Source of the DNA: Ruegeria sp. A3M17
GTDB taxonomy: Bacteria > Pseudomonadota > Alphaproteobacteria > Rhodobacterales > Rhodobacteraceae
Assembly: GCF_003318255.1 (NCBI RefSeq)
Contig: NZ_QOCF01000014.1
Coordinates: forward strand, 310,001 to 374,000
Reading direction: 5' to 3'
Length of the DNA stretch: 64,000 nt
Shown here: positions 18,929-27,676 of the stretch, one piece after another
Position numbering within the stretch: the first letter of the stretch is position 1
Layout of the letters: each line of letters starts with the position of its first letter
The notes under the pieces: generated by a model
What the model was told of the DNA's origin: nothing
Seen by the model: only the letters and a program-made list of their open reading frames with translations
Databases searched by the model: none
Made by a program: the position numbers and the translations under genes

Positions 18929-18995
18929 CTATCTTACGCGGTTGCCAGAATGGGACCGCACCACACGTCGCTTTGGCAATAAAGGACGAAAATAC

Positions 18996-19409
18996 GTGTC
19001 GAAACTTACTCTTGGCTCATACCCGCATCTTTTGGGGTTCGAGCAATTGGAACGCCTTCTGGAACGGTCTGCAAAGGCCGGAAACGAAGGATATCCGCCC
19101 TATAACATCGAACAGACCTCGGATTTTTCCTATCGCATCACGCTGGCTGTGGCCGGTTTTGCGGAACAGGACCTGTCGATTACCATCGAGGATCGCCAAC
19201 TGGTGATCCGGGGCCGTCAACACGACGATAGCGAGGGGCGCATCTTTCTGCATCGCGGCATCGCAGCGCGTCAGTTCCAGCGCATGTTTGTGCTGGCGGA
19301 CGGTGTCGAGGTGGGCGAGGCGATCATGGAAAACGGTCTGCTGCATGTGGATCTGACCCGCGCCGTGCCTGAAACCGTGGTTCAGACAATCAATATACGG
19401 AAGGGGTAA
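18996..19409 (+). CDS. Hsp20/alpha-crystallin small heat-shock protein
   Basis: A 137-residue small heat-shock chaperone of the IbpA type that holds unfolding proteins in the cytosol. The alpha-crystallin domain spans about 35-125 (PPYNIEQTSDFSYRITLAVA, split here, then AGFAEQDLSITIED and the ENGLLHVDLTR strand). The short C-terminus ends with INIRKG in place of the classic IxI tail. A GTG start with AAAGGACG upstream is used. DUF1150 follows 5 bp later, the usual arrangement in Rhodobacterales, and a possible heat-shock promoter precedes it. Confidence 0.92.
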   Translation: MSKLTLGSYPHLLGFEQLERLLERSAKAGNEGYPPYNIEQTSDFSYRITLAVAGFAEQDLSITIEDRQLVIRGRQHDDSEGRIFLHRGIAARQFQRMFVLADGVEVGEAIMENGLLHVDLTRAVPETVVQTINIRKG

Positions 19410-19414
19410 GAGCA

Positions 19415-19639
19415 ATGAATACACCGATTGAAATCAACACCGAAGGCGACCGGATCGTCTATGTAAAAGCTGTCGATGTTGCTGACCTGCCGCGCGAAGT
19501 GCGCGAACAGGCCGGTGATCTGAATCAGCTCTACGCTGTGCATGACTCAGATGGTCAGCAACTGGCCCTGGTCGCAGATCGCAAGCTGGCTTTTATTCTG
19601 GCGCGCGAACATGACTTTTCCCCGGTGGCCGTGCACTAA
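19415..19639 (+). CDS. DUF1150 family protein
   Basis: A 74-residue cytosolic protein matching DUF1150: IVYVKAVDVADLP near the N-terminus and LYAVHDSDGQQLALVADRK (split: LYAVHDSDG, QLALVADRK) with a final LAREHDFSPVAVH. Its function is unknown. It starts 5 bp after the Hsp20 stop with an AAGGGG ribosome site inside the Hsp20 end. Persistent coupling to the small heat-shock gene suggests a stress-related or chaperone-accessory role (inference). Confidence 0.88.
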   Translation: MNTPIEINTEGDRIVYVKAVDVADLPREVREQAGDLNQLYAVHDSDGQQLALVADRKLAFILAREHDFSPVAVH

Positions 19640-19735
19640 AACGGCCCCCGCAGCGTGTGATTTTTCCGTGACATCCGCCGCCCCACGGGTGAGATATGCG
19701 AACCAATACGGGTTCGCAGGGCGGAGGCACCAAAC

Positions 19736-20623
19736 ATGAGTTGGTTTGATTTTGACTGGGTGGACGCATTCAGCGACCGCGCATTTGGCGGCAATGGATG
19801 CGCCGTGGTGCATGGTGGGGCCGTCCTGCCCGAAGATGTCTGTACCGCTTACGTGCGCGAAACGTCCTTGGTCGAATGTACCTTTACCGGACCGTCTGAC
19901 GTGGCCGACTTCCAAGTGCGCTATTTTCTGGCCAGCCGTGAAATCCCTTTTGCGGGGCATCCAACCATTGCCACCGTCGCGGCGATGCGGTCGCGTGGGT
20001 TGTTTCAGGGGGATGCACTGACACTGGACACCGGGGCAGGGATCGTTTCCATCCAACTCAATGGTGATGAAATTGAGATGACGCAGGTTGCCCCGCAATT
20101 CGGTGCGATGGTTCCTGCCGATCTGGTTGCCGCCGCCATCAGCCTGCCGGAAAGCGCGATCATCTCCCCACCTCAGATGGTATCCACAGGGTTGCCCTTT
20201 TGTGTCACCGTATTGCGCGATCATGAAGCCTTGCGCGCCGCGAAGCTGGCTGAACAACCTTTGCGAAAAGTGATCGAAGCAGGCGGGTATTCCGGGTCGG
20301 ACATGGCCGAGCCCTTCCTTGTAACGCTGGAAGGTGCGACTGAGGCGGGCGACACATTCTCACGTCTGTTGATGCTGCCGCCCAGCCCGCCCGAGGATCC
20401 GTTCACGGGATCCGCAACCGGGGCGATGGCAGCTTATCTGTGGAAGTATGGCTTGATGCCCAAAGATACGTTTACGGCAGAACAGGGCCACGACTTGGGC
20501 CGCCCCGGCCAAGCGACCGTTACACGCGTTGGACCCGCCGATGCAATGACTGGTATCAAGGTGGCGGGTTGTGGCTATGTTCTGATGCGTGGTCAGGTTA
20601 ATTTGCCCGGGCAACTGTCATGA
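19736..20623 (+). CDS. PhzF-family isomerase
   Basis: A 295-residue two-domain PhzF-fold enzyme (diaminopimelate epimerase-like). The N-terminal half contains DAFSDRAFGGNGCAVV and the catalytic Glu47 in LVECTF; the C-terminal half contains PPEDPFTGSATGAMAAYLW, the second family signature (split: EDPFTGSATG, AMAAYLW). PhzF proteins isomerise small carboxylates. No phenazine gene is present, so this is a generic family member with unknown substrate. It overlaps the following glycosyltransferase by 4 nt (ATGA). Confidence 0.88.
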   Translation: MSWFDFDWVDAFSDRAFGGNGCAVVHGGAVLPEDVCTAYVRETSLVECTFTGPSDVADFQVRYFLASREIPFAGHPTIATVAAMRSRGLFQGDALTLDTGAGIVSIQLNGDEIEMTQVAPQFGAMVPADLVAAAISLPESAIISPPQMVSTGLPFCVTVLRDHEALRAAKLAEQPLRKVIEAGGYSGSDMAEPFLVTLEGATEAGDTFSRLLMLPPSPPEDPFTGSATGAMAAYLWKYGLMPKDTFTAEQGHDLGRPGQATVTRVGPADAMTGIKVAGCGYVLMRGQVNLPGQLS

Positions 20624-21489
20624 CCGAACCCGCGATTGCCATCCTTCCTTATGGGCACCGTTTGGGGCCGAAGCTGGCTTCGGTTCCATTGTCTGATCTG
20701 ATCTGGCCGGAAGGGTGCCCCGAGCGGTTGGTGGGCAAAACGGTTGGCGATCTTGAGCGTACTGACCACCTGATCATGTATCCCAATTCTACCGTGCATT
20801 TGCGCCTGCGCCGGGGAACCCGCGCCCGAATTTCCCTGATGATGGGCGAGCCGTCGGCCATTCACGCCAAGCACGACAAGATGCTCCGCTACACATGGCG
20901 GCGGTTCTTTCGGGTGATGACATTTCATGATGTGCTGTTGCGCAACCTTCCCAATGCGGTGTTTCTGCCCTACGGCGTGACGATGGTGCCGGATTGGCGA
21001 GACCTCAACGTAGAGAAAACGAAGTCTTGTTCGCTCATTGCCTCAGCCAAACGCGATCTGGAGGGTCACCAACTGCGCCATTCGGTGATTGACTGGGTGC
21101 GTGAAACGGGCGCCAACGTGGATATTATGGGGCGGGGATACACACCGTTTGATCGTAAATCAGACGGGCTGGCCCCGTATCGCTATTCCGTTGTGATCGA
21201 GAATGTGCGCGAGAAGAACTATTTCTCGGAAAAGCTGACAGATGCGGTCCTGTGTTCAACGGTCCCGATCTATTGGGGGTGTCCGAATATCGGGGACTTC
21301 ATTGACACAGCCGGTATGATCCTCTGTGAGTCCGAAGCCGACATTCAGCGCGCAATCAACGGCCTGTCCGCTGACGACTATGCCGAACGCCTGCCACATC
21401 TAAAAGCTGCGCAAAGCAAGGCGGCAGAGGTCGGTGACTTTGAGGGCCGTGCGGTGCGAACCCTCCGGGAACAGATAAACGCGGCCTAG
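20620..21489 (+). CDS. Glycosyltransferase family 10 (fucosyltransferase-like)
   Basis: A 289-residue protein whose C-terminal half carries the GT10 donor-site signature: YRYSVVIENVREKNYFSEKL (187-206) followed by TDAVLCSTVPIYWGCPNIGDF (split: TDAVLC, VPIYWGCPN). Glu194, Asn195 and Lys205 are the conserved GDP-sugar-binding positions. The N-terminal half is an unconserved acceptor domain. The family transfers fucose from GDP-fucose onto surface glycans; whether fucose is the donor here is inferred. It overlaps PhzF upstream and ends in a 4-nt convergent overlap with another sugar transferase. No GDP-fucose synthesis genes are in view. Confidence 0.8.
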   Translation: MTEPAIAILPYGHRLGPKLASVPLSDLIWPEGCPERLVGKTVGDLERTDHLIMYPNSTVHLRLRRGTRARISLMMGEPSAIHAKHDKMLRYTWRRFFRVMTFHDVLLRNLPNAVFLPYGVTMVPDWRDLNVEKTKSCSLIASAKRDLEGHQLRHSVIDWVRETGANVDIMGRGYTPFDRKSDGLAPYRYSVVIENVREKNYFSEKLTDAVLCSTVPIYWGCPNIGDFIDTAGMILCESEADIQRAINGLSADDYAERLPHLKAAQSKAAEVGDFEGRAVRTLREQINAA

Positions 21490-22343
21490 TCGTCCGATGG
21501 CCGCGGGGTCAGCCACCCCACCGGCAAGATAGGATTCGCCGAGGCGTCGATCCCATGTCGAAGGCAAAGCCGCTGCAGATATGATCCGCTGACTGGCAGC
21601 CCGGCGGTTTTGCCTGCCATGAATTTTTTCTGATGTCCGTAGATGTGGACTGAATGCACCTTATCCCGTTCGATCTCGACCGTGGAAATGCGCGGATCGT
21701 GCAGTTTCCATAGCTGTTCCTTGTCCAAAGGATAGAACACATCCGGCTGCATCGCGTGGCTGTCTTCGCCGGTCTGGCGCAGAAAAAACTCCAGCGCCTT
21801 GGGGCCAGAGCTGCCCCAGGGGAGTGTTTCAATGCCCCAGGTCTCTCCGTTTCGGATGCGCCTGCGATTGTGTCGAAATAGCCGCCCGCCACGCCAGGGC
21901 TGGGTTGGGTTGGCAGAGGTCACGAAGTCAATCCATAACGCCAGTGTCTCTGAACCTTCCGGCAGCCGCAGGACGCCGTTGGGAAAGGTGCCTGATCGCG
22001 ACGACCCGAAAACGTAAGACGAAGAAAAGTCGAATGGCCTGACGCAATATGCATCCAGATCGACCCAGATGAACGGGGTTTTCCGCATAAGCCGCAGTCG
22101 AAAGATGTCAGAAAACACTGCGACCCCCAACCGGTCTTCCGGTTTGAAATCAAATGGCGCGGGCCAAAGGATATCAGAAGCGGGCCGTATCTCGGCACCG
22201 TTAGGCACGCCTTGGATGTCATGCACGGTATACAGGATAAACCGGTGACCGTTATCCAGATAGGATTGAATGCATAACGCCTCGAGCCAGCTCAGGTCTG
22301 AACCGAACCAGAAACTGGCAATTGCAGGCAGGTCGCGGGTCAT
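21486..22343 (-). CDS. Glycosyltransferase with DxD motif (GT32-like)
   Basis: A 285-residue predicted glycosyltransferase. FWFGSDLSWLEALCIQSYLDNGH at the start and FIWVDLDAYCVRPF (Asp95-Leu-Asp97) resemble the sugar-transferring GT32/alpha-1,4-galactosyltransferase type. The RLGVAVFSDIFRLRLM helix before the DxD is typical. HIYGHQKKFM near the C-terminus may complete the site. The ATG at 22343 is preferred over a GTG two codons upstream. It is convergent with the GT10 gene. Together they suggest a small surface-glycan patch; donor and acceptor are unknown. Confidence 0.72.
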   Translation of the reverse strand: MTRDLPAIASFWFGSDLSWLEALCIQSYLDNGHRFILYTVHDIQGVPNGAEIRPASDILWPAPFDFKPEDRLGVAVFSDIFRLRLMRKTPFIWVDLDAYCVRPFDFSSSYVFGSSRSGTFPNGVLRLPEGSETLALWIDFVTSANPTQPWRGGRLFRHNRRRIRNGETWGIETLPWGSSGPKALEFFLRQTGEDSHAMQPDVFYPLDKEQLWKLHDPRISTVEIERDKVHSVHIYGHQKKFMAGKTAGLPVSGSYLQRLCLRHGIDASANPILPVGWLTPRPSDD

Positions 22344-22404
22344 GGGCACTTTGCTTTTTGGTTAGGGTCTGCATGTGCACCAAGGCAGCGTTCGCATGTC
22401 AATC

Positions 22405-22442
22405 AACAAGCAAAGCGGCCAATTCTGGCCGCTTTGCTTGTT
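22405..22442 (-). terminator. Long hairpin terminator downstream of sat-cysC
   Basis: A perfect 16-bp stem (22405-22420 with 22427-22442) and 6-base loop, 11 bp after the sat-cysC stop. The tail has no long T-run, but the GC-rich core CGGCC/GGCCG flanked by AAAGC/GCTTT makes a strong structure. It could serve both directions. Confidence 0.75.
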
Positions 22443-22453
22443 CGATGTAGCAA

Positions 22454-24172
22454 TTAGGATGCTGCAATCAGACCCATGCTTTCCAGTTTCAGCAGAACCT
22501 GATGGGCGCAGTTGTCGACCTCGACATTTTCGGTCTCGACGCTCAGTTCGGGGTCCGCGGGTACGTCATACGGGTCCGAGATGCCGGTGAACTCTTTGAT
22601 CTTGCCTTCGCGGGCCAGTTTATACAGTCCCTTGCGGTCACGGCGTTCGCATTCCTCAATGGTGGTAGCCACGTGAACCTCGCAGAAAGCGCCGAATTGC
22701 TCGATCTCTTCCCGGACCGCACGGCGGGTCGTGGCATAGGGCGCGATCGGGGCGCAGATTGCGATGCCGCCGTTCTTGGTGATCTCGCTAGCTACATAGC
22801 CAATGCGGCGGATGTTCAGGTCGCGGTGTTCCTTCGAGAAACCCAGTTCGGACGACAGGTTTTTCCGAACGATGTCACCATCCAGCAAGGTAACAGGGCG
22901 GTCGCCCATCTCCATCAGCTTGACCATAAGAGCGTTGGCTATCGTCGATTTGCCCGAGCCTGAGAAGCCAGTAAAGAACACCGTGAATCCCTGCTGCGAA
23001 CGCGGCGGGAAGCGGCTGCGCAGTTCCTGTACAACTTCGGGGAACGAGAACCATTCCGGAATCTCAAGACCTTCACGCAAACGGCGGCGCAGTTCTGTGC
23101 CCGAGATGTTCAGGATGGTGACGTTGTCCCTGTCGAGTATTTCGTCGTTCGGCTCGTATTGCGCGCGTTCCTGCACATAGACCATGTGTTTGAAATCAAC
23201 CATCTCGACGCCGATCTCATCTTGGTATTTGCGGAACAGATCCTGCGCGTCATAGGGGCCGTAGAAATCTTCGCCCTGGCTATTCTTGCCCGGGCCCGCA
23301 TGGTCGCGGCCAACGATGAAGTGCGTGCAGCCGTGGTTTGCACGGATCAGCCCGTGCCAGACGGCCTCGCGCGGGCCTGCCATGCGCATTGCAAGATTCA
23401 GCAGTGACATTGATGTGGTCGAGGCCGGGTATTTGTCCAGTACCGCCTCATAGCAGCGAACGCGGGTGAAATGATCCACGTCGCCCGGTTTGGTCATGCC
23501 CACGACCGGATGGATCAGCAGGTTGGCCTGCGCCTCTTTCGCGGCGCGAAAGGTCAGTTCCTGGTGCGCGCGGTGCAGCGGGTTGCGGGTCTGGAATGCC
23601 ACGATGCGCCGCCAGCCGACTTTGCGGAAATAGGCGCGCAACTCGTTCGGAGTGTCGCGGCGCGCGCGAAAGTCATAGTGGACCGGCTGTTGAATGCCGA
23701 CCACAGGACCGCCCAGATAAACTTTGCCCGCCACGTTGTGCAGGTAGTTCACCGCCGGGTGGGCGTCATCATCTGCACCAAAGACTTTCTCGGCCTCACG
23801 CGCTTTGTCAGGCGTCCAGCGATCCGTAACGGTCATGGTGCCCAGAATGACGCCTTCCTGATCACGCAGAGCGATGTCCTGGCCCAATTCGATTTTGTCG
23901 GCAAACGCCTCGTCCACGTCCAGAGTAATGGGCATCGGCCACAAGGTGCCGTCGGCCAGCCGCATGTTTTCAACGACATTGTCGTAGTCCGCCTGGCTCA
24001 GGAACCCCTTGAGGGGGTTGAACCCGCCGTTCATCAGCAATTCCAGATCGCAGATCTGGCGCGGGCTCAGGTCCCAGCTGGTCAGATCTGCGGCTTCCAC
24101 CTTCAGTTTCTGTGCTGAATCGTAGGACACGAACAATTCGGGGATTGGGGCCAGGTTACTTAACATCGTCAT
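22454..24172 (-). CDS. Bifunctional sulfate adenylyltransferase / adenylylsulfate kinase
   Basis: One polypeptide of 572 residues doing the first two steps of sulfate activation: sulfate + ATP to APS, then APS to PAPS. The N-terminal ATP sulfurylase has QTRNPLHRAH (194-203), GRDHAGPG (288-295) and ISGTELRRRL (357-366). The C-terminal APS kinase has the P-loop GFSGSGKST (402-410), LDGDIVRKNL and the lid region IAPYATTRR. The Sat-CysC fusion with a single-chain sulfurylase replaces CysDN in many alphaproteobacteria. The ATG at 24172 is followed by a second Met two codons on. It ends at a strong hairpin. Apparently monocistronic. Confidence 0.96.
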   Translation of the reverse strand: MTMLSNLAPIPELFVSYDSAQKLKVEAADLTSWDLSPRQICDLELLMNGGFNPLKGFLSQADYDNVVENMRLADGTLWPMPITLDVDEAFADKIELGQDIALRDQEGVILGTMTVTDRWTPDKAREAEKVFGADDDAHPAVNYLHNVAGKVYLGGPVVGIQQPVHYDFRARRDTPNELRAYFRKVGWRRIVAFQTRNPLHRAHQELTFRAAKEAQANLLIHPVVGMTKPGDVDHFTRVRCYEAVLDKYPASTTSMSLLNLAMRMAGPREAVWHGLIRANHGCTHFIVGRDHAGPGKNSQGEDFYGPYDAQDLFRKYQDEIGVEMVDFKHMVYVQERAQYEPNDEILDRDNVTILNISGTELRRRLREGLEIPEWFSFPEVVQELRSRFPPRSQQGFTVFFTGFSGSGKSTIANALMVKLMEMGDRPVTLLDGDIVRKNLSSELGFSKEHRDLNIRRIGYVASEITKNGGIAICAPIAPYATTRRAVREEIEQFGAFCEVHVATTIEECERRDRKGLYKLAREGKIKEFTGISDPYDVPADPELSVETENVEVDNCAHQVLLKLESMGLIAAS

Positions 24173-24378
24173 AGGAATACTCTTATCGAAGTGCTGTTTT
24201 GCCAGTGATTAAGGGGCGTTTGCCCCGGCTTTTGGGTGAAGTCCATATACCTTGGTGAAACAAAGGAAGATATGCGCGGTTTTTCCACGCAATGGAAGGA
24301 TATTCCGGTTTGTGTGGCAAACTGCGAAGCTGGTTCCCGAGGCGGGCAACAATTCCACAGAATTGAGAGCGAGTGTTC

Positions 24379-26049
24379 TTATGCAGCAACACTGGCGTTC
24401 AGATCTGCGGCTTTGGGGACGGGCAGGGCAGGAATCGGGCGCGTCACGCCACGCAGGTCGAATGGGCGAACCTGCCGCATATCGCCGTCATATCCTGCCG
24501 CCAGCAATAACTCTTCCGAGACCAGAAGTTCGCAGCCCAGGGTTTTGGTTTCGGCCTCTAACCGGCTGGCCACATTCACGGTGTCGCCGATGATTGTACG
24601 GGCAGCGTGGCCTGCGGCACCGATTTCACCCAGAACAAGGTCCCCCAGATGCAGACCCATTCCGATGCGGATCCTAGGACTGCCCTCTGTTTCCAACTGC
24701 TGATTGAAACGCTGCAAGGCAAGGCTGATATCAATGGCTGCTTTCATCCCGGCACGCGCAGAGCTTCGCGCGTCGGCGGTTTCGAACACGGCCAACAGGC
24801 CATCGCCCATGTATTTGTCGACCACTCCGCCCTCAGCCGTGATCGCGGGAACGATGGCGTCGAAAAAGCGGTTCAGCAGGAAAACGATGTCATAGGGCAG
24901 TTGGCCAGCAGTGCGTGAGGTAAAGCCGCGCATGTCCAGAAACAGGACCGCCAATTGCCGTTCCTGACCCTGGCTTGCATGTGCCCGGTGTCGGGCGCCA
25001 TCCGAGCGGAACATGCGAAACGCCGTGATCGGAGCCATCGGGCGGATTTGGCATGCCAGCCGGGCACCCGCCGGGGCGCTGACCGCAGCTAGGCTTCGGG
25101 CTTCGACCTCACCGGGTTTGGGCAGTTGATCCCCGCCCTCCTCGACAATCACGCGGCAGGTGGTGCAGCGCCCTTTGCCACCGCATAGCGCCGTGTGTGG
25201 AATGCCGTTGGCCTGGGAAATTTCAAGCAGGGTCATCCCTTTTTCGGCAACGACCTCAGGGCCTTGAGCGTACTTGACGCGCACGGAATGTCGGCGGCGC
25301 CACAGCTTGCGGATCGCAAATACCGCCAAGGATGCGCTAAGGGCCACCCAGAACGCCATGAGCGCATTGTCTTTTACGCTGAACAGCTGCTGGAAGTCTT
25401 CGGGAGAGGGCCAGTTGTAATGCTCGATATATTGTTCGCGCAAAAACGGGTCTGCAAAGTCAGCCCAGATCCGGCGCCCCTCCGTCAGCACCCCGGCAAG
25501 GGCAAATGTCGGAACAAACACAGCCAGACCAATCAGATATGGCACCAGCTTGGGCCACCAGCGGGTCAGCCGCAGCCACATGTGCAGTCCGATACAGCCA
25601 TGTACCCACACCACCAGCAACAACAGGCTTTGCATCCAGACCGCGTAGCTGGGCCACATCAGAACGATGATATAGCCCATTTCATCGTTCACATCGTAGA
25701 CCGTGTTTGCATAGCGCGTTTGCACGATATGCGAGATCAGCTGCAGTGGGATCAACAACCCCAGAACCATCTGCAACCCCGTGCTGAACGGCATGCGCAA
25801 AGTCCGGCGCTGGCTGATCGAGTACAGGGCTAACCCCGCGTGAATCAAGAGAGCAGCATAGAGAATTATGCTGCCGACATCGTGGCGTGTGATTACATGC
25901 CGGGCATCCTGCATGCCATGCAGGTAGTCCGTGTGAAACAGACCAAGGCCGATGTTGATGAAGTGAAAGAACGCAAAAGCGAACAGAACCAGGCCGCTGC
26001 CGATCCTCAGCCGGGTTGCCCACCCGCCTTGCCACAGAACAGTTTTCAA
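24379..26049 (-). CDS. Membrane redox-sensing adenylate/guanylate cyclase (SdhC-like anchor + [2Fe-2S] + class III cyclase)
   Basis: A 556-residue three-part protein. Residues about 14-250 form six membrane helices resembling a succinate-dehydrogenase cytochrome b anchor, with His29, His70, His107, His150 and His156 as candidate haem ligands. Residues about 256-340 are a ferredoxin domain with Cys289, 295, 298 and 333 (C-x5-C-x2-C...C). Residues about 362-540 are a class III nucleotide cyclase with metal Asp372 (FLDMRGFT) and Asp416, and Lys412 in DKYMGDG. From memory, Sinorhizobium CyaC has a similar redox-regulated design. It probably makes cAMP in response to quinone or electron-transport state. 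The start is a TTG with AGGTGA upstream; no nearer ATG exists. It lies 51 bp downstream of the RES gene. Confidence 0.88.
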   Translation of the reverse strand: MKTVLWQGGWATRLRIGSGLVLFAFAFFHFINIGLGLFHTDYLHGMQDARHVITRHDVGSIILYAALLIHAGLALYSISQRRTLRMPFSTGLQMVLGLLIPLQLISHIVQTRYANTVYDVNDEMGYIIVLMWPSYAVWMQSLLLLVVWVHGCIGLHMWLRLTRWWPKLVPYLIGLAVFVPTFALAGVLTEGRRIWADFADPFLREQYIEHYNWPSPEDFQQLFSVKDNALMAFWVALSASLAVFAIRKLWRRRHSVRVKYAQGPEVVAEKGMTLLEISQANGIPHTALCGGKGRCTTCRVIVEEGGDQLPKPGEVEARSLAAVSAPAGARLACQIRPMAPITAFRMFRSDGARHRAHASQGQERQLAVLFLDMRGFTSRTAGQLPYDIVFLLNRFFDAIVPAITAEGGVVDKYMGDGLLAVFETADARSSARAGMKAAIDISLALQRFNQQLETEGSPRIRIGMGLHLGDLVLGEIGAAGHAARTIIGDTVNVASRLEAETKTLGCELLVSEELLLAAGYDGDMRQVRPFDLRGVTRPIPALPVPKAADLNASVAA

Positions 26050-26100
26050 TCAGATCACCTGCATTGGTCTCGCCTGAGGCCGAGTCTGATACGCCGCAGC

Positions 26101-26577
26101 CTAGCGGTCAAGCGCAGGTTGCGGATAGGGCGGTGTCCAATCCGTTGGCGGCGTATTCGCGCGGATCAGCGAAGGCGACGTATCGAACAGGACGATGTGG
26201 CCAAGTTCGGGGCGCGAGCGGGAGCTGTATAGCAACCCGTCAGCGCCTGCGTCACGCGCGCGGTCCGAGCACCGCCATGTCGGCGAGGTGCCCCGTTTGG
26301 CGTGAATGTCCTGCCAAACGACCGATGCCTCGCTCTGTCCACGTAAGTCGACCAGTTTTGCGCCTGTCACGGTTGCCCGTTGTAAGGCCCGTGGCGGATC
26401 GCCAGCCGAGACATATCGCCGAATGGCAATCCCGGCACCTTCTGCGCTGAGCGAGGCGTAAAGCGCCGTCTGCCCCGAATAATGAAAACGCCCCTCGGGC
26501 GCCCGGGCAGGGGCCAAAGGGGCGTCCAATTGTGTCAGAAACAGAATTCTCCAGACCGGGCCGGAGAATTCCAGCAT
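26101..26577 (-). CDS. RES-domain protein (NAD+ phosphorylase/ADP-ribosyltransferase-like)
   Basis: A 158-residue protein with the RES-domain pattern: VWRILF (Arg10), GRFHYSGQTALYASLS (29-44), Glu46, and DGLLYSSRSRP (Ser118/119) followed by HIVLFD. RES proteins are usually toxins of type II toxin-antitoxin pairs that degrade NAD+ or ADP-ribosylate targets. No Xre/MbcA/ParS-type antitoxin is encoded next to it. The ATG at 26577 is 4 bp after the trxB stop, so it is co-translated with trxB; upstream in-frame codons to 26613 lie inside trxB. A metabolic rather than toxin role is plausible. Confidence 0.7.
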   Translation of the reverse strand: MLEFSGPVWRILFLTQLDAPLAPARAPEGRFHYSGQTALYASLSAEGAGIAIRRYVSAGDPPRALQRATVTGAKLVDLRGQSEASVVWQDIHAKRGTSPTWRCSDRARDAGADGLLYSSRSRPELGHIVLFDTSPSLIRANTPPTDWTPPYPQPALDR

Positions 26578-26581
26578 CAGA

Positions 26582-27523
26582 TCAATCCTGTTCGGCCAGG
26601 AAACGCTCGGCATCCAGTGCGGCCATGCATCCCATGCCGGCGCTGGTCACAGCCTGCCGGTAGATATGGTCCGTCAGATCCCCGGCGGCAAAAACACCCG
26701 GCACCGAGGTCTCGGTCGAACCTGGCTTGGTCACGACATAGCCGCCCATATGGCTTTCCAGTGAGTCCTTGACCAGTTCATTGGCAGGTGCGTGTCCGAT
26801 CGCGACAAAAACGCCTTTGCAGGGGATCTCGGTGATCTCGCCGGTCTTCACGTTTTTGACGCGTACACCTTCAACGCCCAGCGGGGCATCGGTGCCGGTC
26901 ACCTCTTCCAACTCGTGGAACCACAGGGGTTCGATTTTTTCATGCTTCAGCAGCCGGTCTTGCAGAATCTTTTCCGCGCGCAATTCATCGCGGCGGTGGA
27001 TCAGAGTAACCTTGCTGGCAAAATTGGTCAGAAACAGCGCCTCTTCGACAGCGGTGTTGCCGCCGCCGATCACCACGATTTCCTGCCCGCGATAGAAGAA
27101 CCCGTCGCAGGTGGCGCAAGCCGAAACGCCAAAGCCCTTAAATTTTTCTTCCGACGGCAGCCCCAGCCACTTGGCGCGTGCGCCAGTGGCCAGAATGACA
27201 GCATCAGCCGTATAAACGGTGCCGCTGTCGCCCGTTGCAGTGAACGGGCGTTTGCTGACGTCCAGATCGGTGATGATGTCGCCGATGATTTCACAGCCCA
27301 TCGCCTTCGCATGGTCTTGCATGCGCACCATCAGGTCGGGGCCTTGAACCTCGGTGTCTCCGGGCCAGTTTTCGACCTCGGTCGTTGTGGTCAGCTGGCC
27401 GCCCGGCTCGATGCCCTGAACCAGAATCGGCTCCAGCATCGCGCGGCTTGCATAAACGCCGGCCGTGTAACCGGCCGGTCCCGATCCGATGATCAGAACC
27501 CTGGTGTGTCGTGTTTCGGCCAT
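26582..27523 (-). CDS. trxB: Thioredoxin reductase
   Basis: NADPH-dependent FAD enzyme reducing thioredoxin in the cytosol (313 residues). Visible are the FAD-binding [15 protein letters not shown] (14-28), the redox-active CATC at 136-139, an NADPH-binding [10 protein letters not shown] segment and the C-terminal FAD motif [10 protein letters not shown]. It is divergent from an Lrp/AsnC regulator, an arrangement also seen in enterobacteria. It is followed by the RES protein and the redox cyclase on the same strand. Identity is secure. Confidence 0.96.
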   Translation of the reverse strand: MAETRHTRVLIIGSGPAGYTAGVYASRAMLEPILVQGIEPGGQLTTTTEVENWPGDTEVQGPDLMVRMQDHAKAMGCEIIGDIITDLDVSKRPFTATGDSGTVYTADAVILATGARAKWLGLPSEEKFKGFGVSACATCDGFFYRGQEIVVIGGGNTAVEEALFLTNFASKVTLIHRRDELRAEKILQDRLLKHEKIEPLWFHELEEVTGTDAPLGVEGVRVKNVKTGEITEIPCKGVFVAIGHAPANELVKDSLESHMGGYVVTKPGSTETSVPGVFAAGDLTDHIYRQAVTSAGMGCMAALDAERFLAEQD

Positions 27524-27676
27524 AGTACCCCCAACTCGATCTGCCTGATTGGGGCGCGTGGCCCCTGACGGATGGATATAGCGAGCGTCGCGCAGGGCTT
27601 AAACCCCCAACCTTTTGACAGGCAGCCGTGCATTTACAGCAAGGTGCCCAAAAAAAGAACATTGAAAATATAGAAT

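Noticed and set aside
24183..24392. 69-codon minus-strand frame between sat-cysC and the cyclase gene
   Set aside because: It overlaps the end of the cyclase gene, has no ribosome site and no conserved look.
26460..26530. Stems formed by CGCCCCTCGGGCGCCC and nearby GC-rich repeats
   Set aside because: They fall inside the RES coding frame and have no T-run, so they are not taken as a terminator.
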